From assembly GCA_035652495.1 (NCBI GenBank), contig DASRDS010000439.1, positions 1-15,090 of the forward strand: a stretch of DNA of 15,090 bases, given 5' to 3'. This DNA is from DASRDS01 sp035652495 (lineage in GTDB: Bacteria; Gemmatimonadota; Gemmatimonadetes; Gemmatimonadales; Gemmatimonadaceae). Below, one piece after another: positions 1 through 6,844 of the stretch (position 1 is the stretch's first letter; every line of letters begins with the position of its first letter). The notes under the pieces are model-generated. The model searched no databases. It saw only the letters and a program-made list of their open reading frames with translations, and was not told where the DNA came from. A program made the translations under genes and the position numbers.

Positions 1-1
1 C

Positions 2-385
2 GAAAAGGCGAACCTCGTCCACGCGGCGCGTTGGATTATGAATCAGGGTCCGCGATACGTGATCATAAAGAAAGGCGAGCACGGCGCGTTCATGTTCACC
101 CGCGAGTCCGTGTTCTTCGCGCCCGCGTATCCGTTGGAGCAGATCTTCGATCCGACGGGAGCCGGGGATTCATTCGCCGGTGGGTTCGTCGGATACCTCG
201 CCAAGACCGGCGACCTGAGCGACGCCAACATGCGTCGCGCCGTCGTGTACGGCTCCGCGCTCGGTTCGTTTGCCGTCGAAAAGTTCTCCAACGAACGGCT
301 CATGGAGTTGACCCGAGCCGAGGTGGACAAGCGCGTGGGCGAGTTCCGCAAGCTCGTCGCGTTCGATACCGAGATGCCTTCGTGA
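2..385 (+). CDS. PfkB-family carbohydrate/nucleoside kinase, C-terminal part (5' end outside window)
   Basis: The first 127 or so codons visible are the C-terminal half of a ribokinase-fold kinase, which transfers the ATP gamma-phosphate to a sugar or nucleoside hydroxyl in the cytoplasm. The diagnostic element is the second PfkB signature, DPTGAGDSFAGGF, encoded at about 152-190. It carries the anion-hole GAGD and its catalytic-base Asp. Before it is the usual strand motif VIIKKGEHGAFMF. The remaining C-terminal helices look intact and the gene ends at TGA 383-385. That stop overlaps the GTG start of purM, so the two are probably translationally coupled. The substrate-binding N-terminal half lies outside the window, so ribokinase, adenosine kinase, fructokinase and related specificities cannot be separated. 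The family is secure; the substrate is unknown. Confidence 0.9.
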   Translation, partial: EKANLVHAARWIMNQGPRYVIIKKGEHGAFMFTRESVFFAPAYPLEQIFDPTGAGDSFAGGFVGYLAKTGDLSDANMRRAVVYGSALGSFAVEKFSNERLMELTRAEVDKRVGEFRKLVAFDTEMPS

Positions 386-1398
386 TCGACTACAAGGCCG
401 CCGGCGTCGATCTCGACGCCGCCGATGATGCCAAGCGTCGGCTCAAGCGTCTCGTCGAGTCGACGTTCACCCCAGGCGTCAGCGGCGCGTTCGGCGGTTT
501 CGGCGGCCTGTTTCGCATACCGCCGGGCGACAAGCCGCGCCTGCTGGTTGCCAGCATCGATGGCGTCGGCACCAAGGTGAAAATCGCCATAGAGTCGGGC
601 CGTCACGATACGATCGGCCAGGACCTCGTCAATCACTGCGTGAACGACATCCTGGTGCAGGGCGCCAAGCCCCTCTTCTTCCTCGATTATGTCGCGTTTG
701 GAAGACTGGAGCCCCAGGTCGCCGAGCAGATCGTCGCGGGCGTCGCGGCCGGTTGCCGCGAAAATCAGTGCGCGCTGGTCGGCGGCGAAACCGCCGAAAT
801 GCCTGGTGTGTATACGCCTCCCGATTACGACTTGGCCGGCTGCATCGTCGGTATCGTGGATGAAGACCGAGTGCTGGGCGCCGACCGCGTGAAAGCGGGC
901 GATGCCCTGCTCGGTCTGGCGAGCACCGGTCTCCACACGAACGGGTATTCGCTGGCGCGTCGGGTGGTGAGCGATCGGCTCCATCTTGCGGTGACTGATC
1001 CGTTCCCGGACAGTGACCGCTCGGTCGCCGATGTACTGCTCGCGGTGCATCAGTCATACCTGCCCGCCCTGAGTCCGGTGCTCGATCGCGTACACGCGAT
1101 GGCGCACGTGACCGGCGGCGGGTTGCCGGGCAACGTCGATCGGGTGCTGCCGCGATCGCTGGATGCGCGGATAGTGCGAGGTCGGTGGCCGATCCCGCGC
1201 GTGTTCGATGTACTCGCGAAGGCCGGCGGAATTGGTGAAGACGAGAAGTACCGCGCCTGGAACATGGGCGTGGGGATGGTCGTGATCGCGGACCCGTCGT
1301 CGATCGACGCCATCGCGGCATCAGCACGCCGCGCCGGTGTCGACTCGTGGCTCCTGGGCGAGATCGTTCCAGGGGAAGGACGGGTACAACTTATGTAA
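382..1398 (+). CDS. purM: Phosphoribosylformylglycinamidine cyclo-ligase (AIR synthetase)
   Basis: PurM closes FGAM to aminoimidazole ribonucleotide using ATP, step five of de novo purine synthesis. The 338-residue product matches the usual length of about 345 and is collinear with the family. Landmarks are YKAAGVDLDA at the start, GAFGGFGGLF, the nucleotide-binding DGVGTK, RHDTIGQDLVNHCVNDI, GAKPLFFLDY, LVGGETAEMPG, HTNGYSL, HVTGGGLPGN and NMGVGM. I chose GTG 382 as start because the protein then begins just before the conserved Tyr-Lys-x-Ala-Gly-Val-Asp segment; the frame is open further upstream but that part is only the shadow of the kinase gene. No Shine-Dalgarno is evident, and the start sits within the preceding stop (GTGA), which favours coupled translation. 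GTP from this pathway is a substrate of RibBA encoded further along the same strand. Confidence 0.97.
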   Translation: MIDYKAAGVDLDAADDAKRRLKRLVESTFTPGVSGAFGGFGGLFRIPPGDKPRLLVASIDGVGTKVKIAIESGRHDTIGQDLVNHCVNDILVQGAKPLFFLDYVAFGRLEPQVAEQIVAGVAAGCRENQCALVGGETAEMPGVYTPPDYDLAGCIVGIVDEDRVLGADRVKAGDALLGLASTGLHTNGYSLARRVVSDRLHLAVTDPFPDSDRSVADVLLAVHQSYLPALSPVLDRVHAMAHVTGGGLPGNVDRVLPRSLDARIVRGRWPIPRVFDVLAKAGGIGEDEKYRAWNMGVGMVVIADPSSIDAIAASARRAGVDSWLLGEIVPGEGRVQLM

Positions 1399-1401
1399 AC
1401 C

Positions 1402-1407
1402 GGAGAG
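1402..1407 (+). promoter_or_regulatory. Ribosome-binding site of the secreted protein gene
   Basis: GGAGAG lies nine bases before ATG 1417 in the 18-bp gap after purM. It supports that start and suggests the gene is read on a transcript running through from purM, since the gap is too short for a normal promoter. Confidence 0.6.
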
Positions 1408-1416
1408 CAAGCACCC

Positions 1417-2415
1417 ATGCGTGGTCGTTCGTTGATTCTCGTCTCCCTCGTGACGCTCGTGGCTCCAGCGAGTGTCGTTCGCGCCCAATCCGCCCAATGC
1501 GCGACGGTCGCGGTAGCCCTCCAGGACGGTTGCCAGAAGACCGTCGACCTCTTCAACTATCTCGCCCCACAGCTCGCGACCGCCGTCGCCGGCGGGAATG
1601 CCGTGCTCGGCCAGGGCGGTTCGCTCGGCGGCCTCGGACACTTCACGATCGGCGTTCAGGCGAATGTCGTGAAGGGCGACCTGCCCAAGTTCGATCAATT
1701 CACGGTCGGAACGACGGGCGCGCAGCAGACCAACTTCAACACGTCAACGGTTCCCGTGCCCATGCCGTCCGCGATCCTCGGCGTCGGCATCTTCGGTGGC
1801 ATCCCGCTCGGCATCACGCGCGTCGGCGGCATCGACGGCTTCGTCAGCGGTATCTATATCCCGAAAGTCTCGAGCAACAATATCTCGCTGCAACCGAAGA
1901 ACTCCTTCCAGGTCGGCTACGGCGCGCGGCTCGGTATCGTGCAGGAGACGCCCCTGACGCCCGCGGTCTCGGTCTCCTGGATGGAGCGCGACCTGCCGAA
2001 AACCAGCATTTCCGGTCAGGACAACAACGGCGATACGCTGACGGTCCACAACCTCACGGTCAAGACCAGCTCATGGCGCCTCGTGGCCAGCAAAAACATC
2101 TTCATTCTCGGACTGGCCGCCGGTGTCGGCGCCGACCACTACAGCATGTCGACCGACGTGCAGGTCGGCCTGAGCAACAACCTCGTTGGATGCACGGTGT
2201 CCGGCGCATGCTCGTGCACAGTGGCCAGCCCGGAGCTCAGCATCACCCGGGCCAACTACTTCGGCGACCTGTCGCTCAACATGTCGATCTTCCGCACCGT
2301 CGTCGAAATCGGCGAGGTGGCCGGAAAGGACATCCCGACGTTCAATACCTTCAACAACAAAGTGGCCGGCCAGAGCCGCCTCTATGGTTCCGTGGGGTTA
2401 TTGTTCAAGATTTAA
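1417..2415 (+). CDS. Secreted, probable outer-membrane beta-barrel protein of unknown function
   Basis: I do not recognise a named family. The 332-residue product begins with a clear Sec signal peptide: Arg at 2 and 4, a hydrophobic core around 6-19, and a VRA|QS cleavage site after residue 23. The mature part is rich in Gly, Ser, Thr and Asn with alternating hydrophobic stretches such as GFVSGIYIP, FQVGYGARLGIV, RLVASKNIFILG and RLYGSVGLLFKI at the C-terminus. That pattern fits amphipathic barrel strands and an aromatic-containing terminal strand. There are five Cys: 28 and 39 near the N-terminus, and 259, 265 and 267 in a CTVSGACSC loop. Disulfides are plausible in the periplasm or on the surface. 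It lies 18 bp after purM and only 3 bp before ribD, so it appears co-transcribed with biosynthetic genes. The barrel call is inference; a soluble periplasmic beta protein is possible. Confidence 0.8.
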   Translation: MRGRSLILVSLVTLVAPASVVRAQSAQCATVAVALQDGCQKTVDLFNYLAPQLATAVAGGNAVLGQGGSLGGLGHFTIGVQANVVKGDLPKFDQFTVGTTGAQQTNFNTSTVPVPMPSAILGVGIFGGIPLGITRVGGIDGFVSGIYIPKVSSNNISLQPKNSFQVGYGARLGIVQETPLTPAVSVSWMERDLPKTSISGQDNNGDTLTVHNLTVKTSSWRLVASKNIFILGLAAGVGADHYSMSTDVQVGLSNNLVGCTVSGACSCTVASPELSITRANYFGDLSLNMSIFRTVVEIGEVAGKDIPTFNTFNNKVAGQSRLYGSVGLLFKI

Positions 2416-2418
2416 GGC

Positions 2419-3477
2419 ATGGCCGATGAGCTGATGGCGCGGGCCCTGGCCCTCGCTGAGCTGGGATGGGGACAGACGGCGCCGAACCCGATGGTCGGCG
2501 CCGTTCTTGTGCGCGATGGCGAGATCGTGGGCGAGGGCTATCACGCCCGCTATGGCGGCGACCACGCCGAGGTCGTGGCCTTGCGAATGGCCGGAGAACG
2601 GGCGCGGGGCGCGACCATGTACGTCACCCTCGAGCCGTGCGCGCACCACGGCAAAACCCCGCCGTGCGCCGACGCCATTATCCGAGCCGGCGTCGCTCGC
2701 GTCGTCGCGGCCACGCAGGACCCGAATCCCGCTGCCGCTGGCGGAGCCGCCAAGCTTCTCGCCGCCGGGGTCGACCTCCAGTTCCTCCCCGATGACCAAT
2801 CCGCCAAAGAACTGAACGCCGCGTTTTTCTATGGGGTGACTGGGAGTCGCCCTTGGGTGACGCTCAAGCTCGGCGTCTCCCTTGATGGCGCAATCGCCGA
2901 CCATGATGGTCGCAGCAAATGGATCACGAACCCCGCCTCTCGCCGCGAGACTCACCGCCTCCGGGCCAACTCGGATGCGATCGCCGTCGGTATAGGAACT
3001 GTTCTCGCCGACGATCCCTCACTTACCGTACGTGACGCGCCGGCACCTAGAGTGCCGCCCATGCGGGTCGTATTCGATCGCGCCGCCCGTTTGCCGCTCG
3101 ATAGCCAATTGGTCAGAACCGCGCGCGAAGTACGTGTGGTGCTCCTGACAACAAACCCGGCGCCAAAGCTGACCGAAGCAGGTGTCGAGGTGATCGAGGC
3201 CCAAACGACCCAAGAAGCACTGGGAGCGTTGAAAAAACGCGGAGTCCAATCGCTCCTGGTCGAAGGAGGCGCCCGACTCGCCGGGGCACTGCTCGGCGAG
3301 TCTCTCGTCGACCGACTCGTTATCTTTCAATCGCCCCGCATACTCGGCGCCGGGGCGACCGGAGCATTCGCATTCGCGCCGCCGCACACCGCGGCGGATG
3401 CGCCAAAGCTTCCTGTGATCGCGCGCCGAGCTTTTGATGATGACTTAATGACCGTGTATCAATGTTCACGGGACTGA
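2419..3477 (+). CDS. ribD: Bifunctional diaminohydroxyphosphoribosylaminopyrimidine deaminase / uracil reductase
   Basis: RibD performs the second and third steps of riboflavin synthesis from GTP: deamination of the pyrimidine ring, then NADPH-dependent reduction of the ribosyl side chain. The N-terminal deaminase domain (about 1-145) has the zinc site: His49 and catalytic Glu51 in HAEVVAL, and Cys74 and Cys83 in PCAHHGKTPPC, followed by the family motif DPNP at 101-104. The C-terminal reductase domain (about 146-350) shows LKLGVSLDGAIA, SDAIAVGIGTVLADDP and LLVEGGARLAG. At 352 residues it is full length. ATG 2419 gives the typical MxxExMxRALxLA start. It follows the secreted-protein gene by 3 bp and overlaps ribE by 16 bases. 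No FMN riboswitch can fit directly upstream. Confidence 0.97.
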   Translation: MADELMARALALAELGWGQTAPNPMVGAVLVRDGEIVGEGYHARYGGDHAEVVALRMAGERARGATMYVTLEPCAHHGKTPPCADAIIRAGVARVVAATQDPNPAAAGGAAKLLAAGVDLQFLPDDQSAKELNAAFFYGVTGSRPWVTLKLGVSLDGAIADHDGRSKWITNPASRRETHRLRANSDAIAVGIGTVLADDPSLTVRDAPAPRVPPMRVVFDRAARLPLDSQLVRTAREVRVVLLTTNPAPKLTEAGVEVIEAQTTQEALGALKKRGVQSLLVEGGARLAGALLGESLVDRLVIFQSPRILGAGATGAFAFAPPHTAADAPKLPVIARRAFDDDLMTVYQCSRD

Positions 3478-4064
3478 TCGACGATATCGGAACCATCGAG
3501 CGCGTGCTCGATACGCCCGCCGGCCGCGAGCTGACCATCGCCTGCCGGTATGAAGACCTCGTACCAGGTGAAAGCATCGCCATCAACGGCGCCTGTCTCA
3601 CGGTGCGCGACTGCGCGCCGCGCCGATTCGCGGTCGCGGCCATCGTGACGACGCTGGACCGCACGACGGTCGCCAACTGGACCGCTGGGACTCGCGTCAA
3701 CCTCGAACGCTCGCTGCGAGCCACTGACCGCCTGGGCGGCCATATCGTGCAGGGTCACGTCGATGGCGTCGGCCGCATTCGCGGGACGGCTCGCCGCGAC
3801 GATGCGTGGCTGATCGACCTGGAAGTACCGGACGAAGTCGCCGAGCTGCTGGTCCCGCATGGTGCGATCGCCGTCGATGGGGTGAGTCTCACCGTCAACG
3901 AGATCCTGGGCCGCGATGCCCTCCAACTGTCGATCATTGAGTACACGTTGACTCACACGACTCTCGGTGACCTCAAAGCTGGCGATCGAGTGCAGGTCGA
4001 GGCCGATGTGATCGGCAAGTACGTGCGTCGGCTGGTCGCCCCCTATACCGGGAGCCTAACGTGA
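3462..4064 (+). CDS. ribE: Riboflavin synthase, alpha subunit
   Basis: This enzyme dismutates two 6,7-dimethyl-8-ribityllumazine molecules to riboflavin and a pyrimidinedione, the last step of the pathway. The 200 residues form the classic tandem lumazine-binding repeats. Repeat 1 begins MFTGLIDDIG and contains GESIAINGACLTV; repeat 2 begins near RLGGHIVQGHVDG and contains GAIAVDGVSLTVNEI, ending with LKAGDRVQVEADVIGKYV. The N-terminal MFTGL, needed for the active site, fixes the start at ATG 3462 inside the 3' end of ribD. The stop overlaps the ribBA GTG start. Called ribC in some organisms. Confidence 0.97.
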   Translation: MFTGLIDDIGTIERVLDTPAGRELTIACRYEDLVPGESIAINGACLTVRDCAPRRFAVAAIVTTLDRTTVANWTAGTRVNLERSLRATDRLGGHIVQGHVDGVGRIRGTARRDDAWLIDLEVPDEVAELLVPHGAIAVDGVSLTVNEILGRDALQLSIIEYTLTHTTLGDLKAGDRVQVEADVIGKYVRRLVAPYTGSLT

Positions 4065-5266
4065 GCTTTGCAACGATCGAGCAAGCGATCGCGGACATCA
4101 AGGCCGGCAAGTTCGTGCTGGTCGCCGATGACGAGGATCGCGAGAACGAAGGGGACCTCATCTGCGCGGCGGAGAAAATCACGCCCGAGATGATCAACTT
4201 CCTGCTGCTCAACGCCCGGGGCCTCATCTGTCTCGCCCTGACGCCGGAACGCGTCGAGCACCTCCGGCTGTCGCCGCAATCCGAGGCGAACACCGAGGCG
4301 ATGCGCACCGCGTTTACCACCACGATCGATGCCGCCGCTCGCTATGGCGTGACGACGGGCGTGAGCGCGAGCGACCGCGCCACCACGATTCGCGTGGCTG
4401 TCGATCCCCGGAGCGTGCCAGGCGATCTCGTCCGCCCAGGGCATATCAACCCGCTGCGCGCCCGCGCCGGTGGGGTGCTACAACGGGTCGGGCACACCGA
4501 GGCCGCCGTTGATCTCGCACGACTCGCCGGACTCTACCCGGCCGGTGTCATCTGCGAGGTCATGAACGCGGACGGCACGATGGCGAAGCGGCCGCAGCTC
4601 GAGGAGTTCGCGGCGGCTCACGGCATCACCTTCGTCACGGTCGCCCAGCTCGTCTCCTATCGCCTGCGCACCGAGCGTCTCGTCCATCGCGTCGCCGAAG
4701 CGCGCCTCCCGCTCGAACACGGCGCCTGGAAGATCATCGGGTATCGCAATGACGTTGATGACCACGAGCACGTCGCCCTGATTTTTGGGGACGTCGCTGG
4801 CGGGGAAGAGGTGCTGGTGCGGATGCACTCCAAATGCCTGACCGGCGATGTGTTCCACTCGCAGCGGTGCGACTGTGGCTGGCAGCTCGATCGCGCGATG
4901 GACATGATCGCGGCGGCGGGGCGGGGTGTCCTGGTCTACTTGGACCAAGAGGGTCGCGGCATCGGCCTGCTCAACAAGCTGAAAGCCTACGCCTTGCAGG
5001 ACGAAGGCGCGGATACCGTCGAAGCCAACGAGCAGCTGGGATTCAAGCCGGATCTCCGGGACTATGGCATCGGCGCGCAGATTTTGTTGGACCTGGGCTT
5101 GAAGTCCATCCGGGTGCTCACCAATAATCCTCGCAAGATGGTCGGACTCGAGGGCTACGGGCTGCGCGTGGTCGATGGCGTGCGCATAGAAGCGCCGGCG
5201 ACGCAGGAGAACGCTTCGTACTTGCAAACGAAGCGGTCGAAGCTCGGCCATCTGCTCGCGTCATAG
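4061..5266 (+). CDS. ribBA: Bifunctional 3,4-dihydroxy-2-butanone-4-phosphate synthase / GTP cyclohydrolase II
   Basis: RibBA supplies both branches of riboflavin synthesis: the four-carbon unit from ribulose 5-phosphate and the pyrimidine from GTP. The N-terminal RibB domain (1 to about 200) has RENEGD at 27-32, GVTTGVSASDR, and the conserved His145 in GHTEA and Glu166 in GVICEV. The C-terminal RibA domain (about 206-401) has zinc ligands Cys259, Cys270 and Cys272, the loop QEGRGIGLLNK, and the catalytic Asp and Arg in PDLRDYG. The residue before Cys259 is Lys where many homologues have Glu (SKCLTGD); this position is variable and should not remove zinc binding. Both halves look active, and at 401 residues it is normal length. 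The GTG start overlaps the ribE stop (GTGA). Confidence 0.97.
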   Translation: MSFATIEQAIADIKAGKFVLVADDEDRENEGDLICAAEKITPEMINFLLLNARGLICLALTPERVEHLRLSPQSEANTEAMRTAFTTTIDAAARYGVTTGVSASDRATTIRVAVDPRSVPGDLVRPGHINPLRARAGGVLQRVGHTEAAVDLARLAGLYPAGVICEVMNADGTMAKRPQLEEFAAAHGITFVTVAQLVSYRLRTERLVHRVAEARLPLEHGAWKIIGYRNDVDDHEHVALIFGDVAGGEEVLVRMHSKCLTGDVFHSQRCDCGWQLDRAMDMIAAAGRGVLVYLDQEGRGIGLLNKLKAYALQDEGADTVEANEQLGFKPDLRDYGIGAQILLDLGLKSIRVLTNNPRKMVGLEGYGLRVVDGVRIEAPATQENASYLQTKRSKLGHLLAS

Positions 5267-5267
5267 C

Positions 5268-5750
5268 GTGGCCGAGTTCACGGGGGCGGTCGCGGCGCAG
5301 GGGCGACGATTTGCGGTCGTGGCCAGCCGGTTCAACGAACACATTACCCAGAAGCTCGCCGAGGGCGCGGTGACCGCGTTGCTCGACGCGGGCGCGGCCT
5401 ACGACGACGTCGATCTCGTCTGGGTTCCGGGCGCCTGGGAGTTGCCCGCCGCGACGCGCGCGCTGTTGGCGTCCGACCGGTACGACGCCATCGTCGCGGT
5501 CGGCGCGGTGGTTCGAGGGGACACACCGCACTTCGATTTCGTCGCGGGTGAGGCATCGCGTGGACTGGCCGACGCCAGCGCCGAGTTTCACACACCGGTG
5601 GGGTTTGGGTTGCTGACGTGCGACACGATGGAGCAGGCCGAGGCTCGGGCCGGTGGACTGCACGGCAACAAGGGCGCGGACGCCGCGCGGGCGGCCATCG
5701 AGATGGCCGACTTGTTCGCGCGCCTCGCCGTCGATGAAGACGCGAGTTGA
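5268..5750 (+). CDS. ribH: 6,7-dimethyl-8-ribityllumazine synthase
   Basis: RibH condenses the products of the two RibBA branches into lumazine, the substrate of RibE, and usually assembles into pentamers or 60-mer capsids that can enclose riboflavin synthase. The 160 residues show SRFNEHIT, VPGAWELP, the phosphate- and substrate-binding VRGDTPHFDFV with the catalytic His88, ASRGL, and the closing signature GNKGADAARAAIEM. The GTG start lies one base after the ribBA stop. The gene ends 17 bases into nusB. With ribD, ribE and ribBA this completes the set for riboflavin, apart from the pyrimidine phosphatase, which is commonly encoded elsewhere. Confidence 0.97.
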   Translation: MAEFTGAVAAQGRRFAVVASRFNEHITQKLAEGAVTALLDAGAAYDDVDLVWVPGAWELPAATRALLASDRYDAIVAVGAVVRGDTPHFDFVAGEASRGLADASAEFHTPVGFGLLTCDTMEQAEARAGGLHGNKGADAARAAIEMADLFARLAVDEDAS

Positions 5751-6153
5751 GACTCGCGCGCGATCGCGCGCGTTGCAGGCCCTCTATGCGTGGGATATTC
5801 GCTCGGCGCGGGACCCGCTGACGCGCATCGCCGCGCAGGTGTGGGACGATCTCGCGGTCCCCATGGACGAGCGCCGTCTCGCCGGCGAGATCGTCGGTTT
5901 TGTCTCCAACAAAGCCGCCGAGATCGACGAGACCCTGGCTGATGTCACCACGAATTGGCGGCTGGATCGCATTGGCGCCATTGAACGATCGGTCCTGCGG
6001 CTCGCGGCCGCGGAGCTCGCGCGCGGCATGACGCCGCCACGAGTCGTCATTCAGGAAGCGATACGCCTCGCGGAGCGCTATGGGTCCGCGAAAAGCGCGT
6101 CCTTCGTGAACGGCGTGCTGGACGCGCTCGCCCGCCGGACCGGACGTCTCTAG
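5734..6153 (+). CDS. nusB: Transcription antitermination factor NusB
   Basis: NusB pairs with NusE (ribosomal protein S10) and binds boxA RNA to support antitermination on rRNA operons. The 139-residue all-helical product starts MKTRVETRARSRALQALYAW, the usual NusB beginning, and ends with the conserved C-terminal block VVIQEAIRLAERYG followed by ASFVNGVLDAL. ERSVLRLAAAEL precedes it. The start is ATG 5734, inside the last 17 bases of ribH; an earlier in-frame ATG would add about 27 residues that are only the ribH shadow. The ribH-nusB order is common across bacteria. The stop TAG is shared on the opposite strand with the convergent lipoprotein gene. Confidence 0.95.
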   Translation: MKTRVETRARSRALQALYAWDIRSARDPLTRIAAQVWDDLAVPMDERRLAGEIVGFVSNKAAEIDETLADVTTNWRLDRIGAIERSVLRLAAAELARGMTPPRVVIQEAIRLAERYGSAKSASFVNGVLDALARRTGRL

Positions 6154-6836
6154 TGGCCTCGGACGACCGAACCCGAGGGTGTGCCCGCCGGAACGTCGCG
6201 GATGCCGTTCATAGACTGAGGACCCAACGAGATCGTGGCCAGCGCCGGATTGATGCCGGGCGGCAGATCGAACGCGACGCTCAGCGAGGCGTTGAAGGTC
6301 GCGAGCGCACACACGCCCCACCACGAGGTTCCCTGAGGCAGGCTGGGCGTGGAGCCGCAGGAGTTGCCCAACTGCGTGAGCGCGACGGTGCCGCTGCCGT
6401 TGGTGAGCGTCGTCGCGGTGGTGTTCTCCACCAGCGTCACTTGGGCCTGATCGTGCGCGATGAAGGTCACGTACAGCGCGGTGGTGACCTTGGGGTCGCG
6501 ATACAACACCATGTCGAACGTCGAGTCCCAGAAGGGCGCACTGAACGGGTGGATGCCCGTCTCGATGACGTAGCCGGTCCATGTCTCCTGGCCCGACTGC
6601 GTCGTCAGGATGGTCGTCGTAGGCGATGCGCCAAGCGCGGCGGCGTGCAGCGCGTAATAGAGCACCTGGCATCGCGTCGCGTTATTGAAATTCGTGCACG
6701 ATTTCGAGAACAGGCTGTCGAGATGCCGGGCGGTACTCAGGGTGGGATCCGGGCCACGGGGGCTCGTGCTATCGGAGCACGCGGCAGTCACCACGAGCGC
6801 CGCGATCGGCAACCTCCTCACCAGAGAACGCACCAT
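6150..6836 (-). CDS. Predicted lipoprotein of unknown function
   Basis: I do not recognise a domain. The 228-residue product has a lipoprotein signal peptide: basic start (MVRSLVRR), hydrophobic core IAALVVTAA, and lipidated Cys20 followed by SDSTSP. This Cys-Ser-Asp-Ser-Thr tail is a frequent style among Gemmatimonadota lipoproteins. Ser at +2 would favour the outer membrane under the E. coli sorting rule. The mature part has four further Cys, in SCTNFNNATRC, GNSCG and GVCAL, so two disulfides are possible, and is otherwise Thr- and Ser-rich with beta-type alternation. It is the only minus-strand gene in the window. It converges with nusB by a 4-base overlap and has its start 8 bp from the divergent glycosyltransferase, so its promoter must lie inside that gene's 5' end. 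Confidence 0.8.
   Translation of the reverse strand: MVRSLVRRLPIAALVVTAACSDSTSPRGPDPTLSTARHLDSLFSKSCTNFNNATRCQVLYYALHAAALGASPTTTILTTQSGQETWTGYVIETGIHPFSAPFWDSTFDMVLYRDPKVTTALYVTFIAHDQAQVTLVENTTATTLTNGSGTVALTQLGNSCGSTPSLPQGTSWWGVCALATFNASLSVAFDLPPGINPALATISLGPQSMNGIRDVPAGTPSGSVVRGH
6157..6178. terminator. Possible hairpin just past nusB
   Basis: CCTCGG at 6157-6162 and CCGAGG at 6173-6178 form a perfect 6-bp inverted repeat with a 10-nt loop, starting three bases after the nusB stop. It lies within the 3' coding end of the minus-strand lipoprotein gene. There is no U tract on either strand, so intrinsic termination is doubtful; chance in GC-rich DNA is a real alternative. Confidence 0.25.
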
Positions 6837-6844
6837 ATCAAACG

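Noticed and set aside
43..1050. Long minus-strand open frame (335 aa) across the kinase and purM
   Set aside because: It is antisense to two clear genes, its composition is Arg/Ala/His-rich with no domain, and it arises from GC-rich codon bias.
4850..4880. Loss of GTP cyclohydrolase function in RibBA from the SKCLTGD change
   Set aside because: The three zinc Cys and the downstream catalytic Asp and Arg are intact, and the residue before the first Cys varies in the family.
5344..6672. 442-aa minus-strand open frame over ribH, nusB and the lipoprotein region
   Set aside because: It has Arg-rich low-complexity translation, is antisense to ribH and nusB, and lies in a different frame from the signal-peptide-bearing lipoprotein.
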